From Ruminococcaceae bacterium UBA3329 (lineage in GTDB: Bacteria > Bacillota > Clostridia > Oscillospirales > Acutalibacteraceae): a stretch of DNA of 28,048 bases. The notes beneath the pieces were generated by a model. It had not been told where the DNA came from. It did no database searches and saw only the letters and a program-made list of their open reading frames with translations. Of the stretch, positions 7,435-15,328 are shown in pieces. Position 1 is the first letter of the stretch. Each line of letters begins with the position of its first letter. The position numbers and the translations under genes are program-made. The stretch is from assembly GCA_002361875.1 (NCBI GenBank), contig DERX01000094.1, forward strand, positions 1-28,048. The letters are read 5' to 3'.

Positions 7435-7812
7435 ATGGCATCAGAGAAAATCGCAGCAATGATTGAAGAAATCAAAGCTCTTACAGTTCTTGAGCTTTCA
7501 GAGCTCGTACACGCAGTAGAAGATGAATTCGGCGTTTCAGCCGCAGCAGCAGTTGCAGTTGCAGCTCCCGCAGCTGGCGCAGCAGCAGCCGAGGAAGAGA
7601 AGACAGAGTTCGATGTTGAACTTACAGAAATCGGTGCAGAGAAGATTAAGGTTATCAAGGCTGTTCGTGAAATCACAGGTCTTGGTCTTGCAGAAGCAAA
7701 GGCTCTTGTTGACGGCGCTCCCTCAAAGATTAAGGAAGCAATGCCCAAGGAAGATGCTGAAGCGGCAAAAGCAAAACTTGAAGAAGTTGGCGCAAAGGTT
7801 ACTCTTAAATAA
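7435..7812 (+). CDS. rplL: 50S ribosomal protein L7/L12
   Basis: 125-aa L12 stalk protein. The N-terminal dimerisation helices (MIEEIKALTVLELSELVHAV) are followed by an Ala-rich hinge (about 37-56) and the C-terminal domain with KIKVIKAVREITGLGLAEAK, which contacts translation factors. GGAGG lies 10 nt upstream of the ATG. In most bacteria rpoB follows; here a terminator and unrelated genes follow instead. Confidence 0.98.
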   Translation: MASEKIAAMIEEIKALTVLELSELVHAVEDEFGVSAAAAVAVAAPAAGAAAAEEEKTEFDVELTEIGAEKIKVIKAVREITGLGLAEAKALVDGAPSKIKEAMPKEDAEAAKAKLEEVGAKVTLK

Positions 7813-7832
7813 TTTAAGAACAGATGAAACAA

Positions 7833-7860
7833 GGCACTCCGCACGGCGTGCCTTTTTTTT
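7833..7860 (+). terminator. Terminator after rplL
   Basis: GGCAC (7833-7837) pairs with GTGCC (7848-7852) and eight T's follow. It separates rplL from the downstream small genes. Confidence 0.85.
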
Positions 7861-7880
7861 ACAATAAATTTACAAATGTA

Positions 7881-7909
7881 TTGACAAAAGTGTAATTGAG
7901 TGATATTAT
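7881..7909 (+). promoter_or_regulatory. Strong promoter for the 42-aa gene
   Basis: TTGACA (7881-7886), an exact 17-nt spacer and TATTAT (7904-7909), about 37 nt before the start codon. Confidence 0.85.
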
Positions 7910-7946
7910 ATACATAATTAGATTGGGGAAAGGAGTGAAATATACA

Positions 7947-8075
7947 ATGGATCAGATTATGACAGTTTTACAGCCCGTTATCGATACAATTAAAGGTCTT
8001 ATCAGCGGTGAAATTCCGGTGGATCAAGTTATCGCTATGATTCGGGAAGCTCTTGGCAGCATTTTCCCTGCTTGA
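7947..8075 (+). CDS. Hypothetical 42-aa small protein
   Basis: A 42-residue ORF, starting MDQIMTVLQPVIDTIKGL and ending REALGSIFPA. It has two predicted amphipathic helices separated by a SGEIPVD turn, one Lys and one Arg, and no signal peptide or cysteine. I do not recognise it. Support for expression is strong: an optimal promoter 38 nt upstream, AAAGGAG 10 nt before the ATG, and a terminator right after the stop codon, giving a monocistronic transcript of about 200 nt. It stands where rpoB would be expected after rplL. It could be a helical regulator, a membrane-associated peptide, or a small RNA gene with an ORF; nothing in sequence decides between these. Confidence 0.65.
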   Translation: MDQIMTVLQPVIDTIKGLISGEIPVDQVIAMIREALGSIFPA

Positions 8076-8094
8076 GTTTTGCTCAAAAGATTTT

Positions 8095-8125
8095 TCCCAC
8101 TCATTTTTGGGTGGGACTTATTTTT
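8095..8125 (+). terminator. Terminator after the 42-aa gene
   Basis: TCCCAC (8095-8100) pairs with GTGGGA (8111-8116), followed by a T-rich tail. A second small stem (TTGAG/CTCAA, 8072-8085) lies at the stop codon. Confidence 0.75.
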
Positions 8126-8195
8126 ATATATTCTGTTTTATAAAGGGAAGGGACAGTGCTTATTTTATTGAAAATTGAGCACCTTATATAATAAT

Positions 8196-8858
8196 ATGAA
8201 AAAGATAATTGCCGTTATTTTGGCTACATTTATTATATGCACATTTGCTGCCTGTAAAAAAGGAAATCAAAGCGAGCCGCTTTCAACATCGTCTTTTGAG
8301 TCGCCTTCTGCGTTGCCGTCAAAGGTGATTTCAGAGCCATCTTCAAAATCTCAATCAAAATCGACTGAAAGCTTTGTAAATGACGAAACAAGCAGTAAAA
8401 TAACGCAAAATAATGAATCTAATACAACTGTTTTATCGACTGAAATTACTGTACCGTTAAAAACAGAACCGGAAAATGACGGTGCGGTTGTCACATATAT
8501 CTCTGAAAATCCTGATAATAAATACATTTGCCGAGTGGCAGAAAAATACGGCAGTGACAAAGCTAATTTAATAGCGTTCATTAAGAAAAATTCTTCCACA
8601 CCGGGTGCAACGGTTCTTGAGTTTTCGGGAAAAAAGGATTCCAACGGTAATTTAATTGCAACTGCCGAAGAACTCAAATATGTTTATGAAATATCGGATA
8701 ATGGGACAAACAGACGGGCATCAAAAGACGGTAATAACAATGACAATTATAACAAGGTAGCGGCCAAGGTTGCTTATTCGCTTGGAGAAAAGTTTTTATT
8801 GCCGAGCATTGACGAAATGCGTGAAAAGCGCAGATACGAAGATTATTTTGCAGATTAA
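8196..8858 (+). CDS. Hypothetical lipoprotein
   Basis: 220-aa secreted lipoprotein. A lysine start and hydrophobic stretch (MKKIIAVILATFIICTFAAC) end in a lipobox Cys at residue 20. A Ser/Thr/Lys-rich linker of about 70 residues follows, then a C-terminal segment (about 95-220) with mixed helix and strand and no recognised domain. An in-frame TTG lies 21 nt upstream, but the ATG at 8196 gives a proper signal peptide. Neither start has a good ribosome binding site, so expression may be weak. It is bounded by terminators on both sides and appears monocistronic. Confidence 0.75.
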   Translation: MKKIIAVILATFIICTFAACKKGNQSEPLSTSSFESPSALPSKVISEPSSKSQSKSTESFVNDETSSKITQNNESNTTVLSTEITVPLKTEPENDGAVVTYISENPDNKYICRVAEKYGSDKANLIAFIKKNSSTPGATVLEFSGKKDSNGNLIATAEELKYVYEISDNGTNRRASKDGNNNDNYNKVAAKVAYSLGEKFLLPSIDEMREKRRYEDYFAD

Positions 8859-8882
8859 CAGCGGTTTATCCGCTGTTTTTTT
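8859..8882 (+). terminator. Terminator after the lipoprotein gene
   Basis: CAGCGG (8859-8864) and CCGCTG (8870-8875) form a 6-bp stem with a 5-nt loop, followed by seven T's. It starts directly after the stop codon. Confidence 0.9.
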
Positions 8883-8895
8883 GTTGCAAGTTTTC

Positions 8896-8923
8896 TTGAT
8901 ATATGTTAGAATTGAAATATATT
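8896..8923 (+). promoter_or_regulatory. Promoter for the C_GCAxxG-glycosidase operon
   Basis: TTGATA (8896-8901), a 16-nt spacer and TATATT (8918-8923), about 20 nt before the first start codon. Confidence 0.55.
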
Positions 8924-8942
8924 AAAAAAGGGAGTTTTGCCT

Positions 8943-9383
8943 ATGTCTAAATATACAGAGCGAGCCGAGGCGTTATTCAGGGACGGTTATAACTGCTCTC
9001 AGGCGGTTTTTTGCACATTTGCCGACGAGCTTGGACTGACGCAGGAGCAAGCTGCAAGAATTTCAATAGGCCTCGGCGGGGGAGTAGGCAGAATGAGGGA
9101 AATTTGCGGTGCAATTTCGGGTGCCGCAATGCTTGTAGGGCTGGCTCATCCTGAATATGACAAAGCAAAGGTATATGAAACCGTAAGGAAAATAACGGAG
9201 GAATTTCAAAAGAAACACAGTTCTGTTATCTGCAAGGATTTATTAGGACTTAAAGAAGTGAATTTTAACGAAAAACCCGAACCGAGAACTCCCGAGTTTT
9301 ATATAAAAAGACCGTGTCTTAAAATAATTTGTGATGCTGTTTGCGCAATTGAGAATGTACTTTTTTCAAAGGAGAACAACTGA
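8943..9383 (+). CDS. C_GCAxxG_C_C family (redox-type) protein
   Basis: 146-aa protein with the family signature: C18 and C24 in NCSQAVFC, the core ICGAISGAAMLVGL (C55, the CGAxxG motif), C97 in VICKDLL, and C125/C130/C134 near the C-terminus. Members are small cysteine-rich cytoplasmic proteins of anaerobes, annotated as putative redox-active or metal-binding proteins; no reaction is firmly known. The start ATG at 8943 is preceded by GGGAG at 8 nt and preferred to a TTG two codons upstream. One nucleotide separates its stop codon from the next glycosidase gene, so the two are cotranscribed. What it does beside glycosidases is unclear. Confidence 0.88.
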   Translation: MSKYTERAEALFRDGYNCSQAVFCTFADELGLTQEQAARISIGLGGGVGRMREICGAISGAAMLVGLAHPEYDKAKVYETVRKITEEFQKKHSSVICKDLLGLKEVNFNEKPEPRTPEFYIKRPCLKIICDAVCAIENVLFSKENN

Positions 9384-9384
9384 T

Positions 9385-12078
9385 ATGGCAAATGTTTATG
9401 CATATTCCCGTGATGACCGAATTGTAATAGGCAACGATTTTATTGAGCGTAGATTTTCTTCTATGGGAGACAAGCTTCGCACTGTAGAAATAGTGAATAA
9501 GCGTGATCCGGGTACAGAACCGCTCGCACTTACAAGCTTTTCCGCAGAATTTTTTATCGACTTTAAAACAAAAGGCGTTTTTCGTGAGAAAACCGAATTT
9601 TTATCGTCAAACGAACTGACTCTCGACAATGTAAACATATTCAAAAACAGAGTTGAATTTATTTTTAAGCCCTATGCTTTTTCAGGCGCAAGAATAATCT
9701 TTATCGTAAATTATGAGATAACCGAAAACAGTCCCTATATTTCCAAATATATTGAAATGATAGTTGACGAGCGCTATCAGGAAAATATTGTTATTGATTC
9801 GATAGACTGTGAGCATTTGTGCTTTAAAAATTGTAAGGACACTTGGTGCATAGGCGAGATTGATAAGGCGTACTTAAGTAAATACCACAGCTCGCTCGGT
9901 CAGCCGTTTTATGTGAACGGAATATTTTTTGCAAGTACTTTTCCGCTTGCTGATACAAACATTTCAGACGGTACTGCATATATTCGTTATTTCAGCGGCA
10001 AGCGTTTTGATAAGCTTAACTTAAACTGCGGAACTACTTACCGCACATGGAGCACCGTTTCGGGCGCGGCTTCTGCCACGGATTATGACACCGTGCGCCG
10101 TGAATTTTTTAAGTTTATTCGTTCAATTTCAAGAAATATTCAGCCGAGATTTCAGTATAATTCTTGGTATGACCATATGCTTGACATTACCGAAGACAAT
10201 ATTTTGAAATCCTTTTACGAGATTGAGGACGGTCTTTCAAAGGCGCTTATTCCGCCCGTTGACTCTTTCGTAGTAGACGACGGATTTTCGGATTATAAAG
10301 GTGATTTTTGGAATTTTAATTCCAAGTTTCCGAGCGGATTTTCAAAACCGTCAGCACTTGCACAAAAGTTTTCTTCAAATTTCGGAATGTGGATAGGTCC
10401 TCGCGGAGGTTATAATTCGGAAACTCCGAAATTTGCTAAAAATATGGAAAAGGCAGGCAAGGGTGGCTATAACAGAGCGGCAAACGATGTCTGCGTTGCT
10501 GATTTCCGCTACATAAAAAATATTACCGATTATTTTATTGATATGATGGACAGGTTTGATATAAATTATTGGAAGCTCGACGGTTTCCTTCTTAAAGCCT
10601 GTCCGTCTAAAAAGCACGGTCATATAACAGGCGGCTTTAACGGTATGTACGAGTATACCGAGATGTGGGAAAACTGGATTGATATTTTCCGTAAAATGCA
10701 TATTCACCGTGAAACCAATGGCAAAAATTTGTGGATAAACCAAACAAGCTACTGCAATGCAAGTCCCTTTTTCCTTCAGTGGAATGAGTCGCTCTGGATT
10801 CAAAACAGCAACGATGTGGGATTTCTTGAAAAGACAAAAACAGGCGAAAAGCTGCTCTCGGCAGATGTTGACAGGATGCTCTCATACCGCGACAGCAGAT
10901 ATTACGACTTTTTCGTAAAGCGTAAATATCAAGTCCCGCCCGAATACCTTTATAACCACGACCCGATTTACGGCAACACGGCAAAGGTGTCAATGACTGA
11001 CGGCGAATACAGAAAATACATGTTTATGATGGCAACAAGAGGCACATATTTTTGGGAGCTGTATTTTTCATACAATATGCTGTCTGTGTCGAAGTGGCGC
11101 ATAAATGCCGATGCTTTCCGATTCATAAAGAATAACGCAGAAATACTTAAAAATTCCGTTTTTATAGGTACAGACCCCGCCACGGGCGGAGTTTACGGCT
11201 ATTCTGCTTGGGGAGAGGGCGCAGGTATAGTCTCTCTTCGCAACCCCTCGTCAAAAGCACAGGAGTTTACCTTTAATCTTAATAAAAATATGGGTTGTGC
11301 TGAATTTTCGGGTGAAATGCGCCGCGCAAATATTTATCCATATACGGAAAATTGCGACAGCGAGACCTACTCTTACGGCGATTCATTTACCGTGAACCTT
11401 TCGGCAGGCGAAGTAATCATAATGAAATTTACATCTGTCAAGGAAAAAATTCCGTCACTTATTTACGGAAGATTTGACTCCGCAAATGAGCTTTTATTGT
11501 TCTTCGATGACAGAATTTACCTTTCACAAGGTATGATTTCGTCAGATAAAGAAATTAAAGCTCTTGATTTACTTGACGATTACAGCACATTAAAGGTGAC
11601 ATTTGCCGAGAATACTCAAAAAGCCTATGTTTCATTTACTGCTAAAAATATGTTCGGCGATATGGCAGACGGCGAAATAAATGCGGTGAATTACACCGAT
11701 TTCGTTTGCAGTGAAAATATAATTCCGAACGGCAGGGACTTTACCGTATCATTTACAATCGAAAATACCGATGAAAACGACTGCTATCTTAAAACAGACG
11801 AATTATCGCTTATTTCTTATGACGGCGGATTACTTTTATTCCTTGCGGGTACAAAGAAAAAACTTGACGCAAAGCTTTGCGTAGGTGACAGGATAAATCT
11901 TGTCTGTGAGCCGAATTCGCTTGTTAAGCTTTATAAAAACGGTGAGCTTTTAGGCTCTGTCTTTAACGGCGATTATGTAAATTTACTGTTAGGGCAAAAA
12001 ATCGAATTTTCCGAGAATATTTCAAATATAAAAATACTTTCAAAAGCATTAAAATATGATGAAACGGAGATAGCGTAA
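9385..12078 (+). CDS. Glycoside hydrolase, GH36-like (clan GH-D)
   Basis: 897-aa cytoplasmic glycosidase without a signal peptide. An N-terminal beta-sandwich domain (about 1-240) precedes a TIM barrel (about 255-600). The barrel has the clan GH-D pattern: VDSFVVDDGF, GMWIGPRGG, and YWKLDGF, whose Asp399 is the likely nucleophile. Asp477 in SNDVGF is the likely acid/base. A C-terminal region (about 690-897) of beta strands looks like a carbohydrate-binding or sandwich domain. By clan knowledge it would cleave alpha-galactosides or alpha-N-acetylgalactosaminides. The exact family (GH36 or a neighbour) and substrate are not decided. I chose ATG 9385, with GGAG 10 nt upstream, over an earlier in-frame ATG inside the previous gene. 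Its stop codon overlaps the start of the GH31 gene. Confidence 0.78.
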   Translation: MANVYAYSRDDRIVIGNDFIERRFSSMGDKLRTVEIVNKRDPGTEPLALTSFSAEFFIDFKTKGVFREKTEFLSSNELTLDNVNIFKNRVEFIFKPYAFSGARIIFIVNYEITENSPYISKYIEMIVDERYQENIVIDSIDCEHLCFKNCKDTWCIGEIDKAYLSKYHSSLGQPFYVNGIFFASTFPLADTNISDGTAYIRYFSGKRFDKLNLNCGTTYRTWSTVSGAASATDYDTVRREFFKFIRSISRNIQPRFQYNSWYDHMLDITEDNILKSFYEIEDGLSKALIPPVDSFVVDDGFSDYKGDFWNFNSKFPSGFSKPSALAQKFSSNFGMWIGPRGGYNSETPKFAKNMEKAGKGGYNRAANDVCVADFRYIKNITDYFIDMMDRFDINYWKLDGFLLKACPSKKHGHITGGFNGMYEYTEMWENWIDIFRKMHIHRETNGKNLWINQTSYCNASPFFLQWNESLWIQNSNDVGFLEKTKTGEKLLSADVDRMLSYRDSRYYDFFVKRKYQVPPEYLYNHDPIYGNTAKVSMTDGEYRKYMFMMATRGTYFWELYFSYNMLSVSKWRINADAFRFIKNNAEILKNSVFIGTDPATGGVYGYSAWGEGAGIVSLRNPSSKAQEFTFNLNKNMGCAEFSGEMRRANIYPYTENCDSETYSYGDSFTVNLSAGEVIIMKFTSVKEKIPSLIYGRFDSANELLLFFDDRIYLSQGMISSDKEIKALDLLDDYSTLKVTFAENTQKAYVSFTAKNMFGDMADGEINAVNYTDFVCSENIIPNGRDFTVSFTIENTDENDCYLKTDELSLISYDGGLLLFLAGTKKKLDAKLCVGDRINLVCEPNSLVKLYKNGELLGSVFNGDYVNLLLGQKIEFSENISNIKILSKALKYDETEIA

Positions 12079-14441
12079 TGAAAAATTTACACGAAAGACT
12101 GCTCGCAAAGACCCACGGAAAAGCAAATGAAAGCAATATTATAATTGAAAACAATGTCCGCATAACCGTTTTGAGCGATATACTAATAAGAATTGAAACG
12201 GGCACTTTTACGGATTTACCTTCGCAGACCGTTTGGTACAGAAACAGTGATAAGGTTAATTTTAAAACCGAAAAGAACGGCGGTATCTTAAATGTTATTA
12301 CAGATAAAGCAACATTTGCTGTTAATACCAAAAACGGAAAATTCCTTTATGCCGTAGTTGACTGTGTAAAGCAAAAATATGACCGTGACCTTAATTTAAA
12401 GGGCACAACCCGCACTCTTGACCAAACCTTTGGCGCAGTTCCGCTAAAGGACGGAGTTCTGTCACAAAACGGAGTAACTGTTATGGACGACAGCAAAACA
12501 CTTCTTTTAAAGGACGACGGCAAGCTTGAAAACCGCAAAAAAGGTTCGACTGATAAATATGTTTTTGCCTACGGTAAAGACAATGTTGGCTGTCTTAACG
12601 CGTTTTATTCTATTACGGGAAAAGCTCCGCTCATTCCCCGTTTTGCTCTCGGCAATTGGTGGAGCAGATACCGTGCATATACCCAAAAGGAATATGAGGA
12701 TTTAATGGACGAATTTATCCGCCGTGATATTCCCTTAACTGTTGCAACCGTTGATATGGATTGGCATTGGGTAAATGTCGAAGAAAAATTCAATTATTCG
12801 GGTGATAAAGGTCTTATCTGGAAAGGCGGCTGGACGGGTTACAGTTGGAATACCGACCTTTTTCCCGATTATAAAGGCTTTCTTAAAGGACTTCACGAAA
12901 GAGATTTAAAGGTAACGCTTAATTTGCATCCTGCGGACGGTGTTCGCCCCTTTGATGATATGTACGGTGAAATGTGCGAAGCGGTAGGGCAGGACGAGTC
13001 CGCTCAAAAGCCTGTTGAATTTGACCTTACCGACAGCACATTTATTAACGCTTATTTCGATGTTTTACATCACCCTTATGAGAATCAAGGCGTTGACTTT
13101 TGGTGGATAGACTGGCAGCAGGGCACAAAGAGTAAAAGCGCAGGGCTTGACCCTCTTTGGCTTTTGAACCATTACCATTATCTCGACAGTTGCCGTGACG
13201 GCAAGCGCCCGCTTATTCTCTCCCGTTATGCAGGGCTTGGTTCGCACCGTTATCCGTTGGGCTTTTCGGGTGACACCGCTATCAATTGGTCGGTTCTTGA
13301 TTTCCAGCCGTATTTCACTGCAAATGCGGCAAACTGCGGCTACACTTGGTGGAGTCACGATATAGGCGGTCATCATATGGGCGCTCATGACGATGAGCTT
13401 TATATCCGCTGGCTTCAGCTCGGAGTTTTCTCTCCCATAATCCGTCTTCATTCAACAAGTAACGATTTACTCGGCAAAGAGCCGTGGAATTTCTCGTGGG
13501 AAGCCGAAACAATAGGTGTTGAATTTTTGCGTCTGCGCCATAAGCTCATTCCGTATATCTATTCAATGAATTATCGCTCATTTAATGACGGCAGAGCGCT
13601 TTGCGAACCTATGTATTTTACATATCCCGAAGATAAAAATGCCTATTCTGTTAAAAATGAGTATATGTTCGGCTCAGAGCTTCTTGTTTGCCCCGTTACA
13701 ACAAAGCTCAATAAAAAAACTAAAACTGCATTCACAAAGATTTGGCTGCCGAAGGGGCGCTGGACTAATATTTTTGACGGCAGAATTTACAAGGGCGGTC
13801 AAACCGTAACCGTTACTAGTCCTATTAACACAATTCCCGTCTTGGCAAAAGAGGGCGCTGTTATTCCTATGTCAGAGGATACTGGAAATTCTTGTCGCAA
13901 CCCTGAAAATCTTTCGTTTGATATTTACAGAGGCAACGGGATTTTTAAGCTTTATGAGGACGACGGCGAAACGCTTGGATTTGAAAACGGCGATTTCTCA
14001 ATTACCGATATTCTTGTAAATGAAAATGAAAATACCCTTAAAATCAACGTTTCGGGCGGAAAAAGGATTTCATCAATTCCCGAAAAACGCAATTACACAT
14101 TTAAGTTTATGGATATTGAAGCATTTGAAAAGGCAGAAGTATTTGTTAACGGCAACGAAAAATCAGATGCAGTTAAAAATAATGAAATTTTCCTTGAAGA
14201 TATCAGCGTTGATGATAAAATTGAAATTACATTAACGGGTGTCACCGCAAAGAAAAATAAACCTGCCCGTGAAAGAGTGCTTGACTGCTTGATAAAATAC
14301 AACGGAAACAATACTAAAAAGAGTGCAGTTTATAAAGCATTTAAGACGGATGATGTAAATGTTCTCCGTCAAAATGCGCAAAAGGTGCGAAATAAAGCGT
14401 TAAAACTTTCAATCCTTGAAGCAACAGATGCAATGGAATAA
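12078..14441 (+). CDS. GH31 family alpha-glycosidase
   Basis: 787-aa GH31 enzyme, no signal peptide. An N-terminal beta-sandwich (about 1-180) leads to the (beta/alpha)8 barrel. Catalytic motifs are clear: nucleophile Asp345 in WWIDWQQG and acid/base Asp399 in GFSGDT. The substrate-pocket motifs VDMDWHW (about 225-231) and YTWWSHDIGGH are also present. Proximal and distal beta-sandwich domains with a DUF5110-like part follow, and about 65 extra C-terminal residues are helical. GH31 enzymes retain alpha-glucosidase, alpha-xylosidase and other alpha specificities; which one applies here is not clear. Its ATG shares a base with the stop codon of the GH36-like gene (TAATG), showing translational coupling, so the two enzymes probably act on the same imported oligosaccharide. 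Confidence 0.9.
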   Translation: MKNLHERLLAKTHGKANESNIIIENNVRITVLSDILIRIETGTFTDLPSQTVWYRNSDKVNFKTEKNGGILNVITDKATFAVNTKNGKFLYAVVDCVKQKYDRDLNLKGTTRTLDQTFGAVPLKDGVLSQNGVTVMDDSKTLLLKDDGKLENRKKGSTDKYVFAYGKDNVGCLNAFYSITGKAPLIPRFALGNWWSRYRAYTQKEYEDLMDEFIRRDIPLTVATVDMDWHWVNVEEKFNYSGDKGLIWKGGWTGYSWNTDLFPDYKGFLKGLHERDLKVTLNLHPADGVRPFDDMYGEMCEAVGQDESAQKPVEFDLTDSTFINAYFDVLHHPYENQGVDFWWIDWQQGTKSKSAGLDPLWLLNHYHYLDSCRDGKRPLILSRYAGLGSHRYPLGFSGDTAINWSVLDFQPYFTANAANCGYTWWSHDIGGHHMGAHDDELYIRWLQLGVFSPIIRLHSTSNDLLGKEPWNFSWEAETIGVEFLRLRHKLIPYIYSMNYRSFNDGRALCEPMYFTYPEDKNAYSVKNEYMFGSELLVCPVTTKLNKKTKTAFTKIWLPKGRWTNIFDGRIYKGGQTVTVTSPINTIPVLAKEGAVIPMSEDTGNSCRNPENLSFDIYRGNGIFKLYEDDGETLGFENGDFSITDILVNENENTLKINVSGGKRISSIPEKRNYTFKFMDIEAFEKAEVFVNGNEKSDAVKNNEIFLEDISVDDKIEITLTGVTAKKNKPARERVLDCLIKYNGNNTKKSAVYKAFKTDDVNVLRQNAQKVRNKALKLSILEATDAME

Positions 14442-14449
14442 AATCTTCC

Positions 14450-14620
14450 CCTAATCAGTCACTTCGTGACAGCTCCCCCTCGGGGGAAGCCGAAAAATGC
14501 CTTCCCCTTGAGGGTGCGGGTTGCCAGTGGCAACCTTTGAATACGGAGTATTCAAAAGCACCGACCGAGCCGGCAGGCGAGAATGAAGGGGGACCGCCTT
14601 GGCGGTGGATGAGGTGTTGC
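14450..14620. repeat. Chain of palindromic hairpin repeats
   Basis: Within about 170 nt there are at least five near-perfect hairpins in a row: GTCAC/GTGAC (14458-14470), CTCCCCC/GGGGGAAG (14473-14489), GGTTGCCA/TGGCAACC (14519-14535), TTTGAATAC/GTATTCAAA (14536-14556) and ACCGCC/GGCGGT (14593-14606). A GC-rich purine/pyrimidine spacer lies between them. No ORF in it looks real. It resembles the mosaic palindromic intergenic repeats scattered in gut Clostridia genomes and is probably a non-autonomous repeat. Confidence 0.7.
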
Positions 14621-14635
14621 ATAGTAAAAAATCAT

Positions 14636-14671
14636 ACAAAAGCACTGTCGTTAATGACAGTGCTTTTTGTA
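14636..14671. terminator. Bidirectional terminator before the TetR gene
   Basis: AAAAGCACTGTC and GACAGTGCTTTTT form a stem of about 12 bp with a 6-nt loop, flanked by A-run and T-run. It would end the GH31 transcript. Confidence 0.85.
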
Positions 14672-14678
14672 TATCCTC

Positions 14679-14707
14679 TTGACAACATATTTCTTCTGTG
14701 CTACTAT
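14679..14707 (+). promoter_or_regulatory. Promoter of the tetR-ABC operon
   Basis: TTGACA (14679-14684), a 17-nt spacer and TACTAT (14702-14707). The -10 box touches the operator palindrome. Confidence 0.85.
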
Positions 14708-14740
14708 AGGTAACATATATTGCGCAACAAATGTTACCTA
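14707..14740. promoter_or_regulatory. TetR-type operator palindrome
   Basis: Perfect 10-bp arms TAGGTAACAT and ATGTTACCTA are separated by 14 nt with a palindromic centre TTGCGCAA. Only two base pairs per half break the full 34-bp dyad. It begins at the last base of the -10 box and ends 18 nt before the TetR start codon, so binding would block transcription of the operon. Confidence 0.85.
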
Positions 14741-14758
14741 TAAAACGAGGTGAAAATA

Positions 14759-15328
14759 ATGCCCCCGAAATTCAAATTCACAAAAGAAGAAATAGTTTCT
14801 GCCGCATTAAATTTAGTGCGCAAAAACGGTATGTCCGCCCTCACTGCACGGGCGCTGGCAGAAGAACTCGGCTGTTCGGTTAAGCCGATTTTTGGATTGT
14901 TTAAAAATATGGAAGAGGTACAAAAAGAGGTCTTTTCAGAGTCCAAAAGGCTGTATGACTCTTATTTACAGAACGGTATTAAGACAGAGGAATACCCCGC
15001 TTACAAGTCCGCAGGTATGGCGTATATCCGTTTTGCCAAGGAGGAAAAGGAGCTTTTTAAGCTGCTCTTTATGCGTGATAGGAGTGAGGAAAAAATCGAG
15101 GAAAACAGGGAAGAAGTAAGACCGTTAATAAATATTATAATGCAAAAAACAGGTATAAGCGAGGACGAGGCGTATATGTTCCACCTCGAAATGTGGATTT
15201 ATGTCCACGGAATTGCCACAATGGTTGCCACGTCTTACCTTGAATGGTCAAATGAACTTATTGACAAAACACTGACCGATATGTTCTTAGGACTAAAAAA
15301 CCGTTATTCTAAAGGAGAGAAAGATTAA
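14759..15328 (+). CDS. TetR/AcrR family transcriptional regulator
   Basis: 189-aa repressor. The N-terminal helix-turn-helix domain (about 8-52) has the TetR pattern ALNLVRKNGMSALTARALAE and a recognition helix around CSVKPIFGLF. The C-terminal part (60-189) is helical and resembles the WHG-type ligand domain, with a YVHGIA motif. The ATG at 14759 is used with GAGGTG about 7 nt upstream; an in-frame GTG at 14750 lies inside that ribosome binding site. A 34-bp palindrome overlaps its promoter, so autorepression with control of the downstream ABC exporter is likely. The ligand is unknown. Confidence 0.92.
   Translation: MPPKFKFTKEEIVSAALNLVRKNGMSALTARALAEELGCSVKPIFGLFKNMEEVQKEVFSESKRLYDSYLQNGIKTEEYPAYKSAGMAYIRFAKEEKELFKLLFMRDRSEEKIEENREEVRPLINIIMQKTGISEDEAYMFHLEMWIYVHGIATMVATSYLEWSNELIDKTLTDMFLGLKNRYSKGEKD

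Noticed and set aside
7407..7844. 145-codon minus-strand ORF opposite rplL
   Set aside because: It is a shadow of the Ala-rich rplL frame; the translation is low-complexity Ser/Ala and there is no start signal.
8168..8192. Promoter directly at the lipoprotein start (TTGAAA and TATAAT)
   Set aside because: The spacer is only 13 nt and the -10 box would end 3 nt before the start codon, too close for a normal leader.
10375..10993. Overlapping minus-strand ORFs opposite the GH36-like gene
   Set aside because: They lie entirely opposite a well-supported enzyme with catalytic motifs and lack ribosome binding sites.
14451..14645. 64-codon ORF within the hairpin chain
   Set aside because: It runs through palindromic repeats and has no ribosome binding site; it is a repeat artefact.
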